Assembly (NCBI RefSeq): GCF_001553115.1
Contig: NZ_KQ960173.1
Location: forward strand, 1 to 64,000
Source of the DNA: Aedoeadaptatus coxii
GTDB lineage: Bacteria > Bacillota > Clostridia > Tissierellales > Peptoniphilaceae
DNA length: 64,000 bases
Direction of reading: 5' to 3'
A model generated the notes under the pieces. It was given only the letters and a program-made list of their open reading frames with translations. It ran no database searches and had not been told where the DNA came from. A program made the position numbers and the translations under genes. Below, in pieces: positions 52,723-62,090 of the stretch; position 1 is the stretch's first letter; each line of letters begins with the position of its first letter.

Positions 52723-53528
52723 TACTTCCGTCTCGTTTCGGTCTTTCCGGGAATGGCTTTGCCCTCTTTGTAAAGTTTGCCCACGGCACGCTTAAAGGCT
52801 TTTTTCGTAAGACCCGTGAGCTTCATAATCTCTTCCGGATCGGATTTATCTCCTACGGGAAGTACGCCGCCGTATTCTCCCATAAGATCGTACAATACAT
52901 CGGAATCTTGGAGCATTTGCACGTGGGCATAGGCGCGGAGGGAGAGGGTGAGCTTGCCGTCGTCTAAAACATTAAAGACGCGCCCTTCCACTTCGTCTCC
53001 GGCGCGGTAAATTCCCTTCATTTCCTGTTTCGGGATCATGCCGTCATATTTGTCGTCGATGGCGACGAGGGCGCCCCCTCTTCCAACGTGGTATACCGTG
53101 CCCGTGACGCGATCATCTTTTTTGTAAGGGCTGTCGGTGGAAAGTACGTCTTTAATTTCCATGGTCACCGCCAGACGCTCGGATTTATCCACATACATGG
53201 TAAAGAGATAGCTTTCTCCTTCTTTAATGCGCTCTGTGGCTTCCGAGAAGGGAAGTAAAATATCTTTGGGCGCATTAATGTCGACGAAGTAGCCGATTTT
53301 CGATTTGTCCACAACTTTTAATTTCGCCACTTCCCCTACTTGTATAAAAGGCTCTTCCAACATGCCGACGATTTGGCCGTTGTTTTCTCTGTAGAGAAAT
53401 ACCGGGCGCATCTCGCCGCCGGGAGCTCGTTTTTTTCCGTGAATGGGTACTTCCTCCACGCCGTCGGTGGCCCAAAGGTATTCCCCTTTTTCCACTAATT
53501 TTAATTCCTGTACTTTACCTAGTTTCAT
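52722..53528 (-). CDS. S1-domain RNA-binding protein, CvfB-like
   Basis: A 268-residue protein with three S1-like beta domains (IGYFVDINAPKDILLPFSEA, VTGTVYHVGRGGALVAIDDK, VEGRVFNVLDDGKLTLSL) and a C-terminal winged helix (LTGLTKKAFKRAVGKLYKEG). Matches CvfB (Staphylococcus) and YitL (Bacillus) in layout. It is thought to bind RNA. It is transcribed with rlmD and overlaps the unassigned gene upstream by 4 bases. Confidence 0.9.
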   Translation of the reverse strand: MKLGKVQELKLVEKGEYLWATDGVEEVPIHGKKRAPGGEMRPVFLYRENNGQIVGMLEEPFIQVGEVAKLKVVDKSKIGYFVDINAPKDILLPFSEATERIKEGESYLFTMYVDKSERLAVTMEIKDVLSTDSPYKKDDRVTGTVYHVGRGGALVAIDDKYDGMIPKQEMKGIYRAGDEVEGRVFNVLDDGKLTLSLRAYAHVQMLQDSDVLYDLMGEYGGVLPVGDKSDPEEIMKLTGLTKKAFKRAVGKLYKEGKAIPGKTETRRK

Positions 53529-54097
53529 TGTCGTCCTTTCTCTAAAAGCGCGCGCGCCATTATATCGTACATATCGTGTCCCCGCCCCTCGAGGCCGGAA
53601 CCTAATTCGTAAAAAGCGTGGCTTCCGCGATCGCTTCTTAAAAGCGCCGTCAAGGCGTAGTAACTAAATGCCGAATGTCTTCCTAAGTTTTCTACGATCA
53701 CCCTCGCCTGGGTTTTATGGGAGAGATCGGTAAATTGCGTCAGATAGATGCCGAATTTTACAGCCTCGATAACCTGAGAATCCCGCATGAGCAAAATACT
53801 CAATCCTAAAAAGGGTCTGTCCATTTGATCGAAGGCGTAAAGCCAATTTTCAAAATGAGGAATGGCTTCCAGGGCCTTGTGTTTTTCAAAAAAGCTTTCG
53901 ATGTGTTCGATGCTGAAGGCTTCCCGTCCGAAATATTCCATTATCCCCACGTCCAAGGGATCGGTGTTTACAGGCTCTACTTTTTCTTCCCTGCGCAACA
54001 CGGACAGTTCAAAACTTCCGTCTTCGCCGATGTCTGTTGTGGGATCGGCGATTATTTTCTCATATAGCGTCTTCGGTTTTTTCTTAAATCCAAACAT
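53525..54097 (-). CDS. unassigned cytoplasmic protein, helical repeat-like
   Basis: A 190-residue protein that I do not recognise. It begins MFGFKKKPKTLYEKI and is mostly helical (HIESFFEKHKALEAIPHFENWLY, then QVIEAVKFGIYLTQF), which could be a HEAT-like solenoid. No signal or membrane segment is seen. I chose the ATG at 54097 because GAGGAGG precedes it; the longer open frame has no such site. First gene of a three-gene unit with the CvfB-like gene and rlmD. Confidence 0.8.
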   Translation of the reverse strand: MFGFKKKPKTLYEKIIADPTTDIGEDGSFELSVLRREEKVEPVNTDPLDVGIMEYFGREAFSIEHIESFFEKHKALEAIPHFENWLYAFDQMDRPFLGLSILLMRDSQVIEAVKFGIYLTQFTDLSHKTQARVIVENLGRHSAFSYYALTALLRSDRGSHAFYELGSGLEGRGHDMYDIMARALLEKGRQ

Positions 54098-54167
54098 AGG
54101 GCCTCCTCTTCTCATTTTCCCACAGCTTTCCCTTAAAAGCAATGAAGGCTCGATCCCCTCTAGGCAA

Positions 54168-54196
54168 AATAAAAGCTCCGGCACACGCCGAAGCTC
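54168..54196 (-). terminator. terminator of the small membrane protein gene
   Basis: On the minus strand AGCTTCGGC-gtgt-GCCGGAGCT followed by TTTTATTTT, starting at the stop codon. One U-G pair makes it specific for this strand. Confidence 0.85.
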
Positions 54197-54197
54197 T

Positions 54198-54482
54198 TTA
54201 CAAAAACTGTGCGATGTAATTTAGTTTGTCCGCAAGCCATAGACGAAATTCGGGCATTCGTTCCATAACGTGGCCGCCCATTTCTTTTGCCGTGTAAAAG
54301 GCCCGTTCGCCACCGCCGTTTTGCGCCGATCGGTACAGATTTTCCAGCGTGCCCGTGTAGGCGAGAATTCCCAGGAGAATAAAGAAAAACACGATGCGAC
54401 GACGGCGTTTCCGGCGTTTTTTTCTGCGCTTCTTTTCTTTTTTCTCGTCGATGAAATTTTGAATTCCTTGGCTCATTTCCAT
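54198..54482 (-). CDS. small basic single-span membrane protein of unknown function
   Basis: A 94-residue protein. Residues 13-29 are almost all K and R, followed directly by one membrane segment (residues about 30-46) and a soluble C-terminal half. The positive-inside rule places the N-terminus in the cytoplasm. No family recognised. GGGGGAAA precedes the ATG at 54482; an ATG two codons on is also possible. Single gene with its own terminator. Confidence 0.7.
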   Translation of the reverse strand: MEMSQGIQNFIDEKKEKKRRKKRRKRRRRIVFFFILLGILAYTGTLENLYRSAQNGGGERAFYTAKEMGGHVMERMPEFRLWLADKLNYIAQFL

Positions 54483-54555
54483 GTCGCTTTCCCCCTTTGC
54501 TTTGAGTATAGCAGAGAAAATCTACTATACGTCAAAGACTGAGATAACGATCGTC

Positions 54556-55020
54556 TTATTTCGTAACATCCACCATGTTTTCTTTTCCGAAAAGGCCTTG
54601 AAGTTCTTCCACCGTCAATTTCGCCGCCGTGTTCGACGAGCCGCAGGCGGGATAGACCACATCGTAGGCGTTTAAACTTTCGTCTAAATAAATGACCACA
54701 TCTTCCTTTGCGCCGAAGGGCGTGACGCCGCCGATGGCGTGGCCGATTTCTTCCACCACTTCATCGGGCTTCAGCATTTTCGCCTTGGTGTGGAAAGTGG
54801 CTTTAAATTTACTGTTGTCGATGCGCTTATCCCCCTCCACAACGATCAATATTGCCTCACCTTCTTTTCCGCGAAAGGTAAGGGATTTGGCGATTTCCCC
54901 TTCCGTCACGCCGAGAGCCGATGCCGCTTCGGCTACAGTGCCCGTGGATTCGTCCGATGTGATCACGCGATCGTCATAACCTTTTTCCCGTAAATAAGCC
55001 AGCGCACGTTCCGTGGACAT
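54556..55020 (-). CDS. ybaK: Cys-tRNA(Pro)/aminoacyl-tRNA deacylase, YbaK/EbsC family
   Basis: A 154-residue editing enzyme. Family blocks are EGEIAKSLTFRG with the conserved lysine, GHAIGGVTPFG and YPACGSSNTAAKLT. It hydrolyses mischarged tRNA in trans, typically Cys-tRNA(Pro). It lies 9 bases after typA and may be co-transcribed. Confidence 0.92.
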   Translation of the reverse strand: MSTERALAYLREKGYDDRVITSDESTGTVAEAASALGVTEGEIAKSLTFRGKEGEAILIVVEGDKRIDNSKFKATFHTKAKMLKPDEVVEEIGHAIGGVTPFGAKEDVVIYLDESLNAYDVVYPACGSSNTAAKLTVEELQGLFGKENMVDVTK

Positions 55021-55029
55021 AACTGCCTC

Positions 55030-56850
55030 CTATTTGTTTTTGTTTGCCTTATAGCGTTTGTTGGCGTCTAAAATCGTCTTTCTGATTCTAAAGGATTGGG
55101 GCGTAATTTCGATAAGCTCGTCGTCTTCGATAAATTCAATGGCCTCTTCCAAACTTAAATCCTTAATGGGAGAAAGGCGAAGTGCATCGTCGCTTCCCGA
55201 TGCGCGGACATTGGTTTGCTTCTTCGTCTTGGTGACGCTTACTTCCAAATCAAGACCCTTGGGAGACGATCCGACGACCATACCGCTGTAAACTTCTTCG
55301 CCGGGTTCGACGAAAAGATCCCCGCGGTCTTGGGCATTGTGTAAACCGTAAGCCGATGCCGTACCCGTGTCGAAGGAAATAATCGAGCCGGTTTTGCGGC
55401 GGGGAATGTCGCCTTTATAGGGCGCATAGCCTTCAAATTCCGAGTTCATAATGCCGTTTCCCTTGGTGTCGGTAATAAATTCTTGTCGATAACCGATTAA
55501 ACCCCTTGCGGGAATGCGGAACACCAAACGGGAATAGCCGCCGCTGGGCTCTTGCATGGTTAAAAGTTCGCCCTTTCGACGACCGAGCTTTTCGATAATG
55601 GCGCCGACAAATTCCTGGTTCACGTCGATGGTGACTTTCTCCATCGGCTCTTGTCGCTTGCCGTCCACTTCTTTAAAGAGAACTTCCGGCTTGGATACCT
55701 GGAATTCGAAACCTTCCCGACGTAAATTTTCGATGAGTACGGAAAGGTGAAGCTCGCCGCGGCCGCTTACCTTAAAGGCGTCGGTGGAATCCGTATCTTC
55801 CACTTTTAAGCTGACGTCGGTTTCAAGTTCGCGGTAAAGGCGGTTGCGCAGTTGACGAGAGGTTACATACTCCCCTTCTCGCCCTGCAAAAGGCGAATTG
55901 TTGACGGCGAAGGTCATGGACAAGGTAGGCTCGGAAATTTTTACAAACTCCAACGCTTCGTCCAAGTCCGGATCGCAAATCGTGTCGCCAATATTAATAT
56001 CGTCGATACCCGTGACGGCGACGATATTGCCTGCGGTGGATCCGTCTTTTTCCACGCGGTTTAAGCCCTCAAATTCGTAGATTTTGCTGATCTTAACCGA
56101 TTTTCTCTTGTCGGGATCGGCGGCGTTTATAAGGAGCATTTGATCGTTTTTGTGAATGCTTCCGTTTTCGATTTTGCCGATGCCGATACGGCCCACGTAA
56201 TCGCTGTAATCGATGGTGGAGATTAAAAGCTGAGCGGGCTTGTCCTTATCTCCCGCCGGAGGATCGATGTGTTCGATAATGGCGTTGAAAAGCGGCTTCA
56301 TGTTGTCGCCACGTTGGTCGCTGTCTTCCGAAGCCCAGCCTTCTTTTGCCGATGCGAAAATAAAGGGTGAATCTAAAATATCTTCGTCGGCGCCGAGCTC
56401 GATGAAAAGATCCAATACTTCGCCGACCACTTCTTCCGGACGGGCGCCCGGACGATCCACTTTATTGATGCACACAATAACCTTTAGGCCCAGTTCGATG
56501 GCTTTTTTAAGCACAAATTTCGTTTGAGGCATAGGTCCTTCAAAGGCGTCTACTAAAAGGACGACACCGGAAACCATTTTTAAAACACGCTCTACTTCCC
56601 CCCCGAAGTCGGCGTGGCCCGGCGTGTCGATGACGTTAATTTTCACGCCGTCATAGACGATGGACGTGTTTTTCGATAAGATCGTAATGCCCCGTTCCTT
56701 TTCAATATCCCCCGAGTCCATGACGCGCTCGGCGACTATTTGATTGTCACGAAACACCCCCGATTGCCTTAATAAAACATCGACCAATGTCGTCTTACCG
56801 TGATCGACGTGGGCGATAATGGCTATGTTTCGAATATCTTGTCGTTCCAT
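55030..56850 (-). CDS. typA: translational GTPase TypA/BipA
   Basis: A 606-residue ribosome-associated GTPase involved in 50S assembly at stress or low temperature. P-loop [24 protein letters not shown] and [12 protein letters not shown] are present, with the BipA-specific C-terminus ([22 protein letters not shown]). I chose the ATG at 56850 ([12 protein letters not shown]) with GGAAAGGAAG ahead; the frame is open 17 codons further but without family match. Confidence 0.97.
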   Translation of the reverse strand: MERQDIRNIAIIAHVDHGKTTLVDVLLRQSGVFRDNQIVAERVMDSGDIEKERGITILSKNTSIVYDGVKINVIDTPGHADFGGEVERVLKMVSGVVLLVDAFEGPMPQTKFVLKKAIELGLKVIVCINKVDRPGARPEEVVGEVLDLFIELGADEDILDSPFIFASAKEGWASEDSDQRGDNMKPLFNAIIEHIDPPAGDKDKPAQLLISTIDYSDYVGRIGIGKIENGSIHKNDQMLLINAADPDKRKSVKISKIYEFEGLNRVEKDGSTAGNIVAVTGIDDINIGDTICDPDLDEALEFVKISEPTLSMTFAVNNSPFAGREGEYVTSRQLRNRLYRELETDVSLKVEDTDSTDAFKVSGRGELHLSVLIENLRREGFEFQVSKPEVLFKEVDGKRQEPMEKVTIDVNQEFVGAIIEKLGRRKGELLTMQEPSGGYSRLVFRIPARGLIGYRQEFITDTKGNGIMNSEFEGYAPYKGDIPRRKTGSIISFDTGTASAYGLHNAQDRGDLFVEPGEEVYSGMVVGSSPKGLDLEVSVTKTKKQTNVRASGSDDALRLSPIKDLSLEEAIEFIEDDELIEITPQSFRIRKTILDANKRYKANKNK

Positions 56851-56961
56851 AAACTTCCTTTCCGGCAAATGCCTCCATAAAAATAGGATCGGTACACCCA
56901 ATCCTTTAACTAAACTATTATAACGCTATTTCCCTTGAATAGATACATTTATTTTCAGTAA

Positions 56962-57357
56962 TTAAGAAAGTTCCATATAACATTCGATGGAGTTGCCCTC
57001 ATAGGCCACCGATTGGCAAATGGATTCCACTATAAAAAGTCCCCGACCGCTGCAGCAATCCGTGGTGCAAACATAGCCTTCGGGAGCGTAATCGATGCCC
57101 CTGCCTTCATCGCGCACGACAATTTTCACCCCGTTGGGAATAAATTCCATGCGAAGATACACTTCTTTTTTTCGATCCCATGCATTGCCGTGATCGGCGC
57201 CGTTTAAAAGTAATTCGTCGATGATCAGGCGAATATCAAATAAACGATCCCGATCTGACACATAAGACGCCGCCTGGCGCATGGCGCCGGCAATAAATTC
57301 TCGCAGCATGAGCATATCACTGGGGACAGATCCCTCGATCCAACGCCTTCCTTCCAT
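56962..57357 (-). CDS. RsbW/SpoIIAB-like ATP-binding protein
   Basis: A 131-residue GHKL ATPase-like protein. The N-box IDELLLNGADHGNAW and the G1 box VVRDEGRGIDYAP are visible; the C-terminal GRGLFIVESICQSVAYE completes the fold. Relatives are anti-sigma kinases, but no sigma or anti-anti-sigma gene adjoins it, so the partner is unknown. The ATG at 57357 is 8 bases after AGAGAGG; a GTG three codons upstream overlaps that site. The cysteine pair CTTDCC is unusual. Confidence 0.85.
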   Translation of the reverse strand: MEGRRWIEGSVPSDMLMLREFIAGAMRQAASYVSDRDRLFDIRLIIDELLLNGADHGNAWDRKKEVYLRMEFIPNGVKIVVRDEGRGIDYAPEGYVCTTDCCSGRGLFIVESICQSVAYEGNSIECYMELS

Positions 57358-57474
57358 AACCCTCACCTCTCTGAGTATTTTTTACCCAAAATCAAAGGTT
57401 TGTAACGCCCGAGTAAAATTTTATATACTTGGAAAATATTCTTTCTTTCGGTGTTATATTTTTCTTCTGCAGGG

Positions 57475-57480
57475 TATAAT
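57475..57480 (+). promoter_or_regulatory. candidate -10 box of the rubredoxin gene
   Basis: A perfect TATAAT 42 bases ahead of the start. The -35 region (TGTTAT, 17 bases upstream) is weak. Confidence 0.5.
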
Positions 57481-57522
57481 AAAGTTACGCTGACAATATA
57501 ACTTTTGAAAGGAGTTCCTAAC

Positions 57523-57684
57523 ATGGACAAATACGAATGCACACTTTGCGGATATATTTATGACCCTGCTGAAGGCGATCCGGACAACGGTATCGATGCA
57601 GGTACTGCATTTGCAGATCTTCCCGCTGATTGGGAATGCCCCCTCTGCGGCGCAAGCAAAGACGACTTTGAAAAAGTTGCATAA
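57523..57684 (+). CDS. rubredoxin
   Basis: A 53-residue rubredoxin: knuckles [12 protein letters not shown] and WECPLCGAS, typical length, start [11 protein letters not shown] behind GAAAGGAG. It is a stand-alone electron carrier. It differs from the 59-residue copy at 29601 in the N-terminus and the spacer region, so the two are paralogues rather than a recent duplication. Confidence 0.97.
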   Translation: MDKYECTLCGYIYDPAEGDPDNGIDAGTAFADLPADWECPLCGASKDDFEKVA

Positions 57685-57692
57685 ATAAAAAA

Positions 57693-57717
57693 GGAGTGCG
57701 GATGACCGCACTTTTTT
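57693..57717 (+). terminator. terminator of the rubredoxin gene at 57523
   Basis: AGTGCGG-atga-CCGCACT followed by six Ts, 8 bases after the stop. Confidence 0.92.
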
Positions 57718-57743
57718 GTTGCCCACTTTTTACGCAAAACGCA

Positions 57744-57769
57744 AAACTCCGCCGACGCGGAGTTTTTTT
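57744..57769. terminator. terminator of the CydDC-like ABC genes (bidirectional)
   Basis: AACTCCGC-cgac-GCGGAGTT with a seven-T run on the plus side and TTTTG on the minus side, where it ends the ABC gene at 57787. Confidence 0.8.
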
Positions 57770-57786
57770 GTTTGCGATTTTAATTT

Positions 57787-59433
57787 TTACGACGCTCGGT
57801 AAGATTCCATCTCGATCACTTCGTCGGCAATTTTTAGAGACGAAGCGCGGTGGCTGACCATTAATACCGTGACGTCTTTTTTCTTTTCCTGCAATGATTT
57901 TAAAATGATGGCTTCGTTTAAACTGTCTAAATTGGACGTGGGCTCGTCGAGGAGAAGGAATGGCGCGTCGTGTAAAAAGGCACGTGCCAAACCTAAGCGT
58001 TGACGTTCGCCGCTTGAAAGTTTGGAGCCCATTTCCCCTACAGGGGTATCGTAGCCCTGAGGCAGAGACATAATAAAATCATGTATGGATGCGTCGCGAC
58101 AAGCCGCCTCCAGTTCCCCGTCATCGGCGTCTGCTTTCGCAATGCGCAAATTGTTGGCAATGGTGTCGTTAAAGAGATGGCTTTCCTGGGTCATGAACGA
58201 TTCCATATCTCTCAAGTTCGAAGTGTTAATGTTATGAATGTTTTCTTTCGAAATGGAAACCTCTCCGCTGTCCACATCCCAGAAACGCATGAGCAAACGC
58301 AAGATCGTGGATTTACCCGATCCCGATTTTCCTTGCAGGCCTAAAATTTTTCCCTTTTCCACGGCGAGGCTCATATTCTTTAAAATCAATTCGTCGCCGT
58401 ACGAGAAGGAAACGTCGTGTAAATTGGCACCGTCGAAGGACGTATCGATGCCGTCTGTTTTTTCTTCCACCTGAGGCGTCTCTTCCAACAAATCCAGCAC
58501 CCGATTGCCCGATGCAAAGGTGACTTGCAACGTATTTCCAAGTGCGGAAAGGGCGAGCGTGGGCCCGTAGGAGGACATAATAAAGACGATGGCCACGATG
58601 ACGTCGCTTCCTGCGGCGAGTCCTTTCGTATAGAGAAAACCGCCGAGGACGAAAAGGCCTACATGGAGAACGGATAAGACGGCCGTGGTAAAGGCGCCGC
58701 CAAATCCCGTTTCCTTGCTTAATTTCCGCCCGACGCGAATCGCATCGTCTGTCGCCCCATTTAATTGGCGAAGATAGCGTTCCTCTCCCCGGTACTGTAG
58801 GATTTCCCGAAGCCCGCGAAGGCCATCTAATACTTTTCCGCTCAGTATGCCGTTTTTATTTCTTCCCTGTAAACCGAGGTCGCGGTTTCTGCCGGAAAGA
58901 TATACGGGCACGACAATCCCCATGATCACGTAGGCCATAAGGGCGTAAAGTGCCATAAATGGCGATAAAGTATAGAGGAAAATCACCGCCACAACCGAAT
59001 AGATCGTGGCAATGGCCATGGGAGAAATGGTGTGGGCGTAAAAGACTTCCAATAATTCGATATCCGATGTGATGAGGGCAATTAAATTGCCTTTATCTTT
59101 ACCCTCGAGTTTGGCAGGAGCCAATGTTCTGAGTACGGTAAAGACGCGGCTGCGCATAATCGCCAAAATTTTAAAGGCGATGTAGTGATTGCACATTTGC
59201 TCGCCGTAGCGGAGAGGCCCCCTCACTAAACCTGCCACGATGAGGGCTGTGATTACATAATTGCCGACGACTTCCCCTTTGGCAAGACTCACCAGTCCCC
59301 ATGCCGTAATAGTGGAAATGGCCGTCGCCGATAAAAAGCCCAGCACACCGAGGAAAATGGCGAGCAACATGACGCCCATTAAAGGCTTCACCATTCCGAT
59401 GAGCTGAAGCATGGTCTGGGAATGTTTACGCAT
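57787..59433 (-). CDS. cydC: CydC-like ABC transporter subunit
   Basis: A 548-residue fusion of a six-helix membrane domain and an ATPase: Walker A LQGKSGSGKSTILRLL, signature LSSGERQRLGLARAF, Walker B FLLLDEPTSNLD, H-loop MVSHRASS. The order and type fit CydC of the heterodimeric CydDC exporter of cysteine and glutathione, also linked to haem handling. No cydAB oxidase genes are in view, so the role may differ. I chose ATG 59433, which overlaps the cydD end by 8 bases and follows GGGAGG. Confidence 0.8.
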   Translation of the reverse strand: MRKHSQTMLQLIGMVKPLMGVMLLAIFLGVLGFLSATAISTITAWGLVSLAKGEVVGNYVITALIVAGLVRGPLRYGEQMCNHYIAFKILAIMRSRVFTVLRTLAPAKLEGKDKGNLIALITSDIELLEVFYAHTISPMAIATIYSVVAVIFLYTLSPFMALYALMAYVIMGIVVPVYLSGRNRDLGLQGRNKNGILSGKVLDGLRGLREILQYRGEERYLRQLNGATDDAIRVGRKLSKETGFGGAFTTAVLSVLHVGLFVLGGFLYTKGLAAGSDVIVAIVFIMSSYGPTLALSALGNTLQVTFASGNRVLDLLEETPQVEEKTDGIDTSFDGANLHDVSFSYGDELILKNMSLAVEKGKILGLQGKSGSGKSTILRLLMRFWDVDSGEVSISKENIHNINTSNLRDMESFMTQESHLFNDTIANNLRIAKADADDGELEAACRDASIHDFIMSLPQGYDTPVGEMGSKLSSGERQRLGLARAFLHDAPFLLLDEPTSNLDSLNEAIILKSLQEKKKDVTVLMVSHRASSLKIADEVIEMESYRAS

Positions 59434-61159
59434 GATCTCCCTCCCCTCGATAAGCTTCCAAGGCGACTTGTTGCGCCCAAAGTGATTCGTAAATTCCATT
59501 CATCGCTACCAATTGATCGTGAGTTCCTTTTTCTTTCAATTCGCCGCGATCCAATACATAAATAACATGGGCGTTCTTAATATTGGCCAGGCGATGGCTA
59601 ATGAACAACACGAGTTTTTCGCCTGCCAATTTATAAAGTTCCGACACGATGTGTTCTTCGCTTTCCACGTCGATATTCGATGTTACTTCGTCGAAAATAT
59701 ATACGTCGCTGTCTTTTAAAAGAGCCATGGCGAGACTTAAACGTTGTCGTTGGCCGCCGCTTAAATTCGTGCCGCCGCTTTCGATAACTGTATGAAGGCC
59801 GTCGGCGGTTTTAAAGAAGTCTTTTAAATTCACCTGCTCCAACACCGCCCACATACGCTCTTCCGTAGCTCCCGGCTTTGCAAAATCCAAAAGCTCTTTT
59901 ACCGTGCCGCTCATTAAATAACTTCCCGCGCCTAAATAGGTGACGCGATCCAATAAGCCGGCTTCCCGAATATGGGAAAGTTCCGTATCGAAAAATTTCA
60001 ATCTGCCTTCATAATGTTTTACCTGCTTCGATAAAATCGCCGCCAAGGTGGATTTCCCCGAGCCGGAAGGCCCGGCGATGCCGATAAGACCCTTGCCCTT
60101 ATGTTCAAAGGAAAGATCCTGTAGGGCATTTTTTTCGCCGTCGTAGGAAAAGCTTAAGCTCTTGGCAAAAAGGCCTACTTCTTTTCCTTCCACATCCTCT
60201 GTGCCGTCTGCGTCGTCGGGAAGATCCAGTAGATCAAACATCTTGTCTGCCGCCGCCATGCCGTTCATGGCCACGTGGAAGAAAGATCCCAATTGGCGCA
60301 TGGGCAGAAAGTAATCGGCGGATAAAAACAGAATAAAGAGGGCGCCGTATAGGCTCAAGCTTCCTTCGCGAACACAGCCGATGCACGCGGCAAGGGCAAT
60401 GGCCGCGCCGCCGTATGCCACTAAATCCATTATAATAATGGAATTCAACTGCATGGTTAACACGCGCATCGTAGCGATGCGGAAAGCTTCCGCCGAGCGG
60501 TTCATTAAATCGTGGCGATGGCCGTCGGCTTTATAAATTTTAAGAGTGGTTAAACCTTGGAGATTTTCTAAAAACTGATCCCCTACTTCCGTGTAGCTTC
60601 CCCAATACTTTGCGAAAATACGCTTCGCAAACTTTTGCACCAAGGCGATGGCCAGGGGAATGAGGGGCACGCCGATTAAAAGAATAATCGCCACCTTTAA
60701 AGAGAAATAGGCGATCACCCCAAACAAAATCAAAGGCGCCATCATGCTGTAGAAAAATTGAGGAAGATAAGCGGAGAAATAAATCTCCAATTGATCCACC
60801 CCTTCCGTCATAATCTGCACAGCTTCCGCCGTCTTAATTTTTTCCCGATACGCCGTTCCGAATCCCATAAGCTTTGTAAAAATTCGTTTCCGCAACAGAC
60901 GTTTAACGTCTACGGAAGCCTCGTAGGCGATGGCGTGGCGTTTTCTATAAAAGAAAAATCGGAGAATGAGGATCAAAAGAATGGCTGCACATAGAGGTAG
61001 TACATGTTCCCCTTCAAACGACAGAAACTGCCTAAGAAGGGCAATTAACAGCGCCGTCGAGCCGATGCTCATCAAAAGATCCAGCAGCTGAAGACCTACC
61101 GCCTTTTGAATGTAGATCTTCGACTGAGGAACCTCCCGTATTAATCGTTTATTAATCAA
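59426..61159 (-). CDS. cydD: CydD-like ABC transporter subunit
   Basis: A 577-residue partner of the CydC-like protein. It shows Walker A GPSGSGKSTLAAIL, signature LSGGQRQRLSLAMAL, Walker B VYIFDEVTSNID and H-loop FISHRLAN. The membrane domain opens VGLQLLDLLMSIGSTALLIALL. It lies 50 bases downstream of a NEAT protein gene on the same strand, separated by a terminator. Partner and substrate are inferred from family only. Confidence 0.82.
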   Translation of the reverse strand: MINKRLIREVPQSKIYIQKAVGLQLLDLLMSIGSTALLIALLRQFLSFEGEHVLPLCAAILLILILRFFFYRKRHAIAYEASVDVKRLLRKRIFTKLMGFGTAYREKIKTAEAVQIMTEGVDQLEIYFSAYLPQFFYSMMAPLILFGVIAYFSLKVAIILLIGVPLIPLAIALVQKFAKRIFAKYWGSYTEVGDQFLENLQGLTTLKIYKADGHRHDLMNRSAEAFRIATMRVLTMQLNSIIIMDLVAYGGAAIALAACIGCVREGSLSLYGALFILFLSADYFLPMRQLGSFFHVAMNGMAAADKMFDLLDLPDDADGTEDVEGKEVGLFAKSLSFSYDGEKNALQDLSFEHKGKGLIGIAGPSGSGKSTLAAILSKQVKHYEGRLKFFDTELSHIREAGLLDRVTYLGAGSYLMSGTVKELLDFAKPGATEERMWAVLEQVNLKDFFKTADGLHTVIESGGTNLSGGQRQRLSLAMALLKDSDVYIFDEVTSNIDVESEEHIVSELYKLAGEKLVLFISHRLANIKNAHVIYVLDRGELKEKGTHDQLVAMNGIYESLWAQQVALEAYRGEGDHA

Positions 61160-61184
61160 AAAGTACCTGCTTTCTTACTAAAGG

Positions 61185-61206
61185 AAAAGGCCGGAAAACC
61201 GGCCGC
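61185..61206 (-). terminator. terminator after the NEAT/stalk gene
   Basis: On the minus strand GGCCGG-tttt-CCGGCC followed by TTTTCC, 4 bases past the stop. The short T run may allow some readthrough into the cydD-like gene. Confidence 0.75.
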
Positions 61207-61209
61207 TTC

Positions 61210-62079
61210 TTATTTATTTATAATCACTTGGCGATTGGCTCCGTCCCAATTGACTTTTGCGCCGGAAATTTCGCCGATGGCACGAATGGGAACCATGGTG
61301 CGTTCATTGCGAATCATGGCAGGCACGTCGATTGCCTTAGAAGAGCCGTCATGTTTAAGAATTACTTTTTTGCCGATGGGGAGCTTCATGACATTTTTTC
61401 CTTCGCCGACGATGGCCGTGCGGGTTTTGCCGTCCCAGTTCACTTTAAGGCCTAAAGCTTCGGAAATAAAACGAAGCGGAACCATGGTGCGTCCTTGTTC
61501 GATAAAGACGGGGCTGTCGGAGGGAACGACTTTGCCGTTGACCATAATCGTAACGTCTTTGTTCCCATTCGCCTTGGGAGCGGCGGGCGCTTTCGGCATC
61601 TTTTTCGCTTCCGGTGCGCTTACAAGTTTGGCGCTGTTCCAATCGAAAGCCAAGCGCGCCTTTTGTTCGCCGGCGCCGGGTTGGCCACCTTGCATTTGAT
61701 CCATAACATCGACCCATAGGGCGACGTCGACTACATTTTCTTTTCCGCTTCTGACAAAGCTGAAGCTTTGGGTAAACTCGCCTTTACCTGCAACCTTTAC
61801 AGCTTCTTCTCTGCCGCCGGCGGTGACGAAGAGATTGGTTAAATTACCTTGTTGACCCATGAAAGAGAGAGGCTTTACAAACACTTTATAGTGCATCTTG
61901 CCCCCTTCTTCCTTTACTTCCGCAACGGGGGAAAGTGCTTTGTTGGCCATGGATTCCTTTTCGGCGGAAGCGTGTTTTAAAACCACGGGAACTTCATAGG
62001 TTTTGCTCGATTCTGCGTGAACGAAACGAGGCACGAGTAAACAGACGAGGGCTAGTGTAATAGATAATAATTTTTTCAT
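61210..62079 (-). CDS. secreted NEAT-domain protein with copper amine oxidase N-terminal (stalk) domain
   Basis: A 289-residue exported protein. Signal peptide at residues 1-22 (KKLLSITLALVCLLVPRFVHA). Residues 27-150 resemble a NEAT domain of the clostridial type (SMANKALSPVAEV, HYKVFVKPLSFMG, VVDVALWVDVMDQM), known elsewhere for haem binding. Residues 175-289 hold a copper-amine-oxidase-like stalk domain with repeats (VFIEQGRTMVPLRFISEALG, IRNERTMVPIRAIGEISG). It probably captures haem at the surface. It lies 11 bases after the SLH protein gene. Confidence 0.75.
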   Translation of the reverse strand: MKKLLSITLALVCLLVPRFVHAESSKTYEVPVVLKHASAEKESMANKALSPVAEVKEEGGKMHYKVFVKPLSFMGQQGNLTNLFVTAGGREEAVKVAGKGEFTQSFSFVRSGKENVVDVALWVDVMDQMQGGQPGAGEQKARLAFDWNSAKLVSAPEAKKMPKAPAAPKANGNKDVTIMVNGKVVPSDSPVFIEQGRTMVPLRFISEALGLKVNWDGKTRTAIVGEGKNVMKLPIGKKVILKHDGSSKAIDVPAMIRNERTMVPIRAIGEISGAKVNWDGANRQVIINK

Positions 62080-62090
62080 CGTAAAACTCC

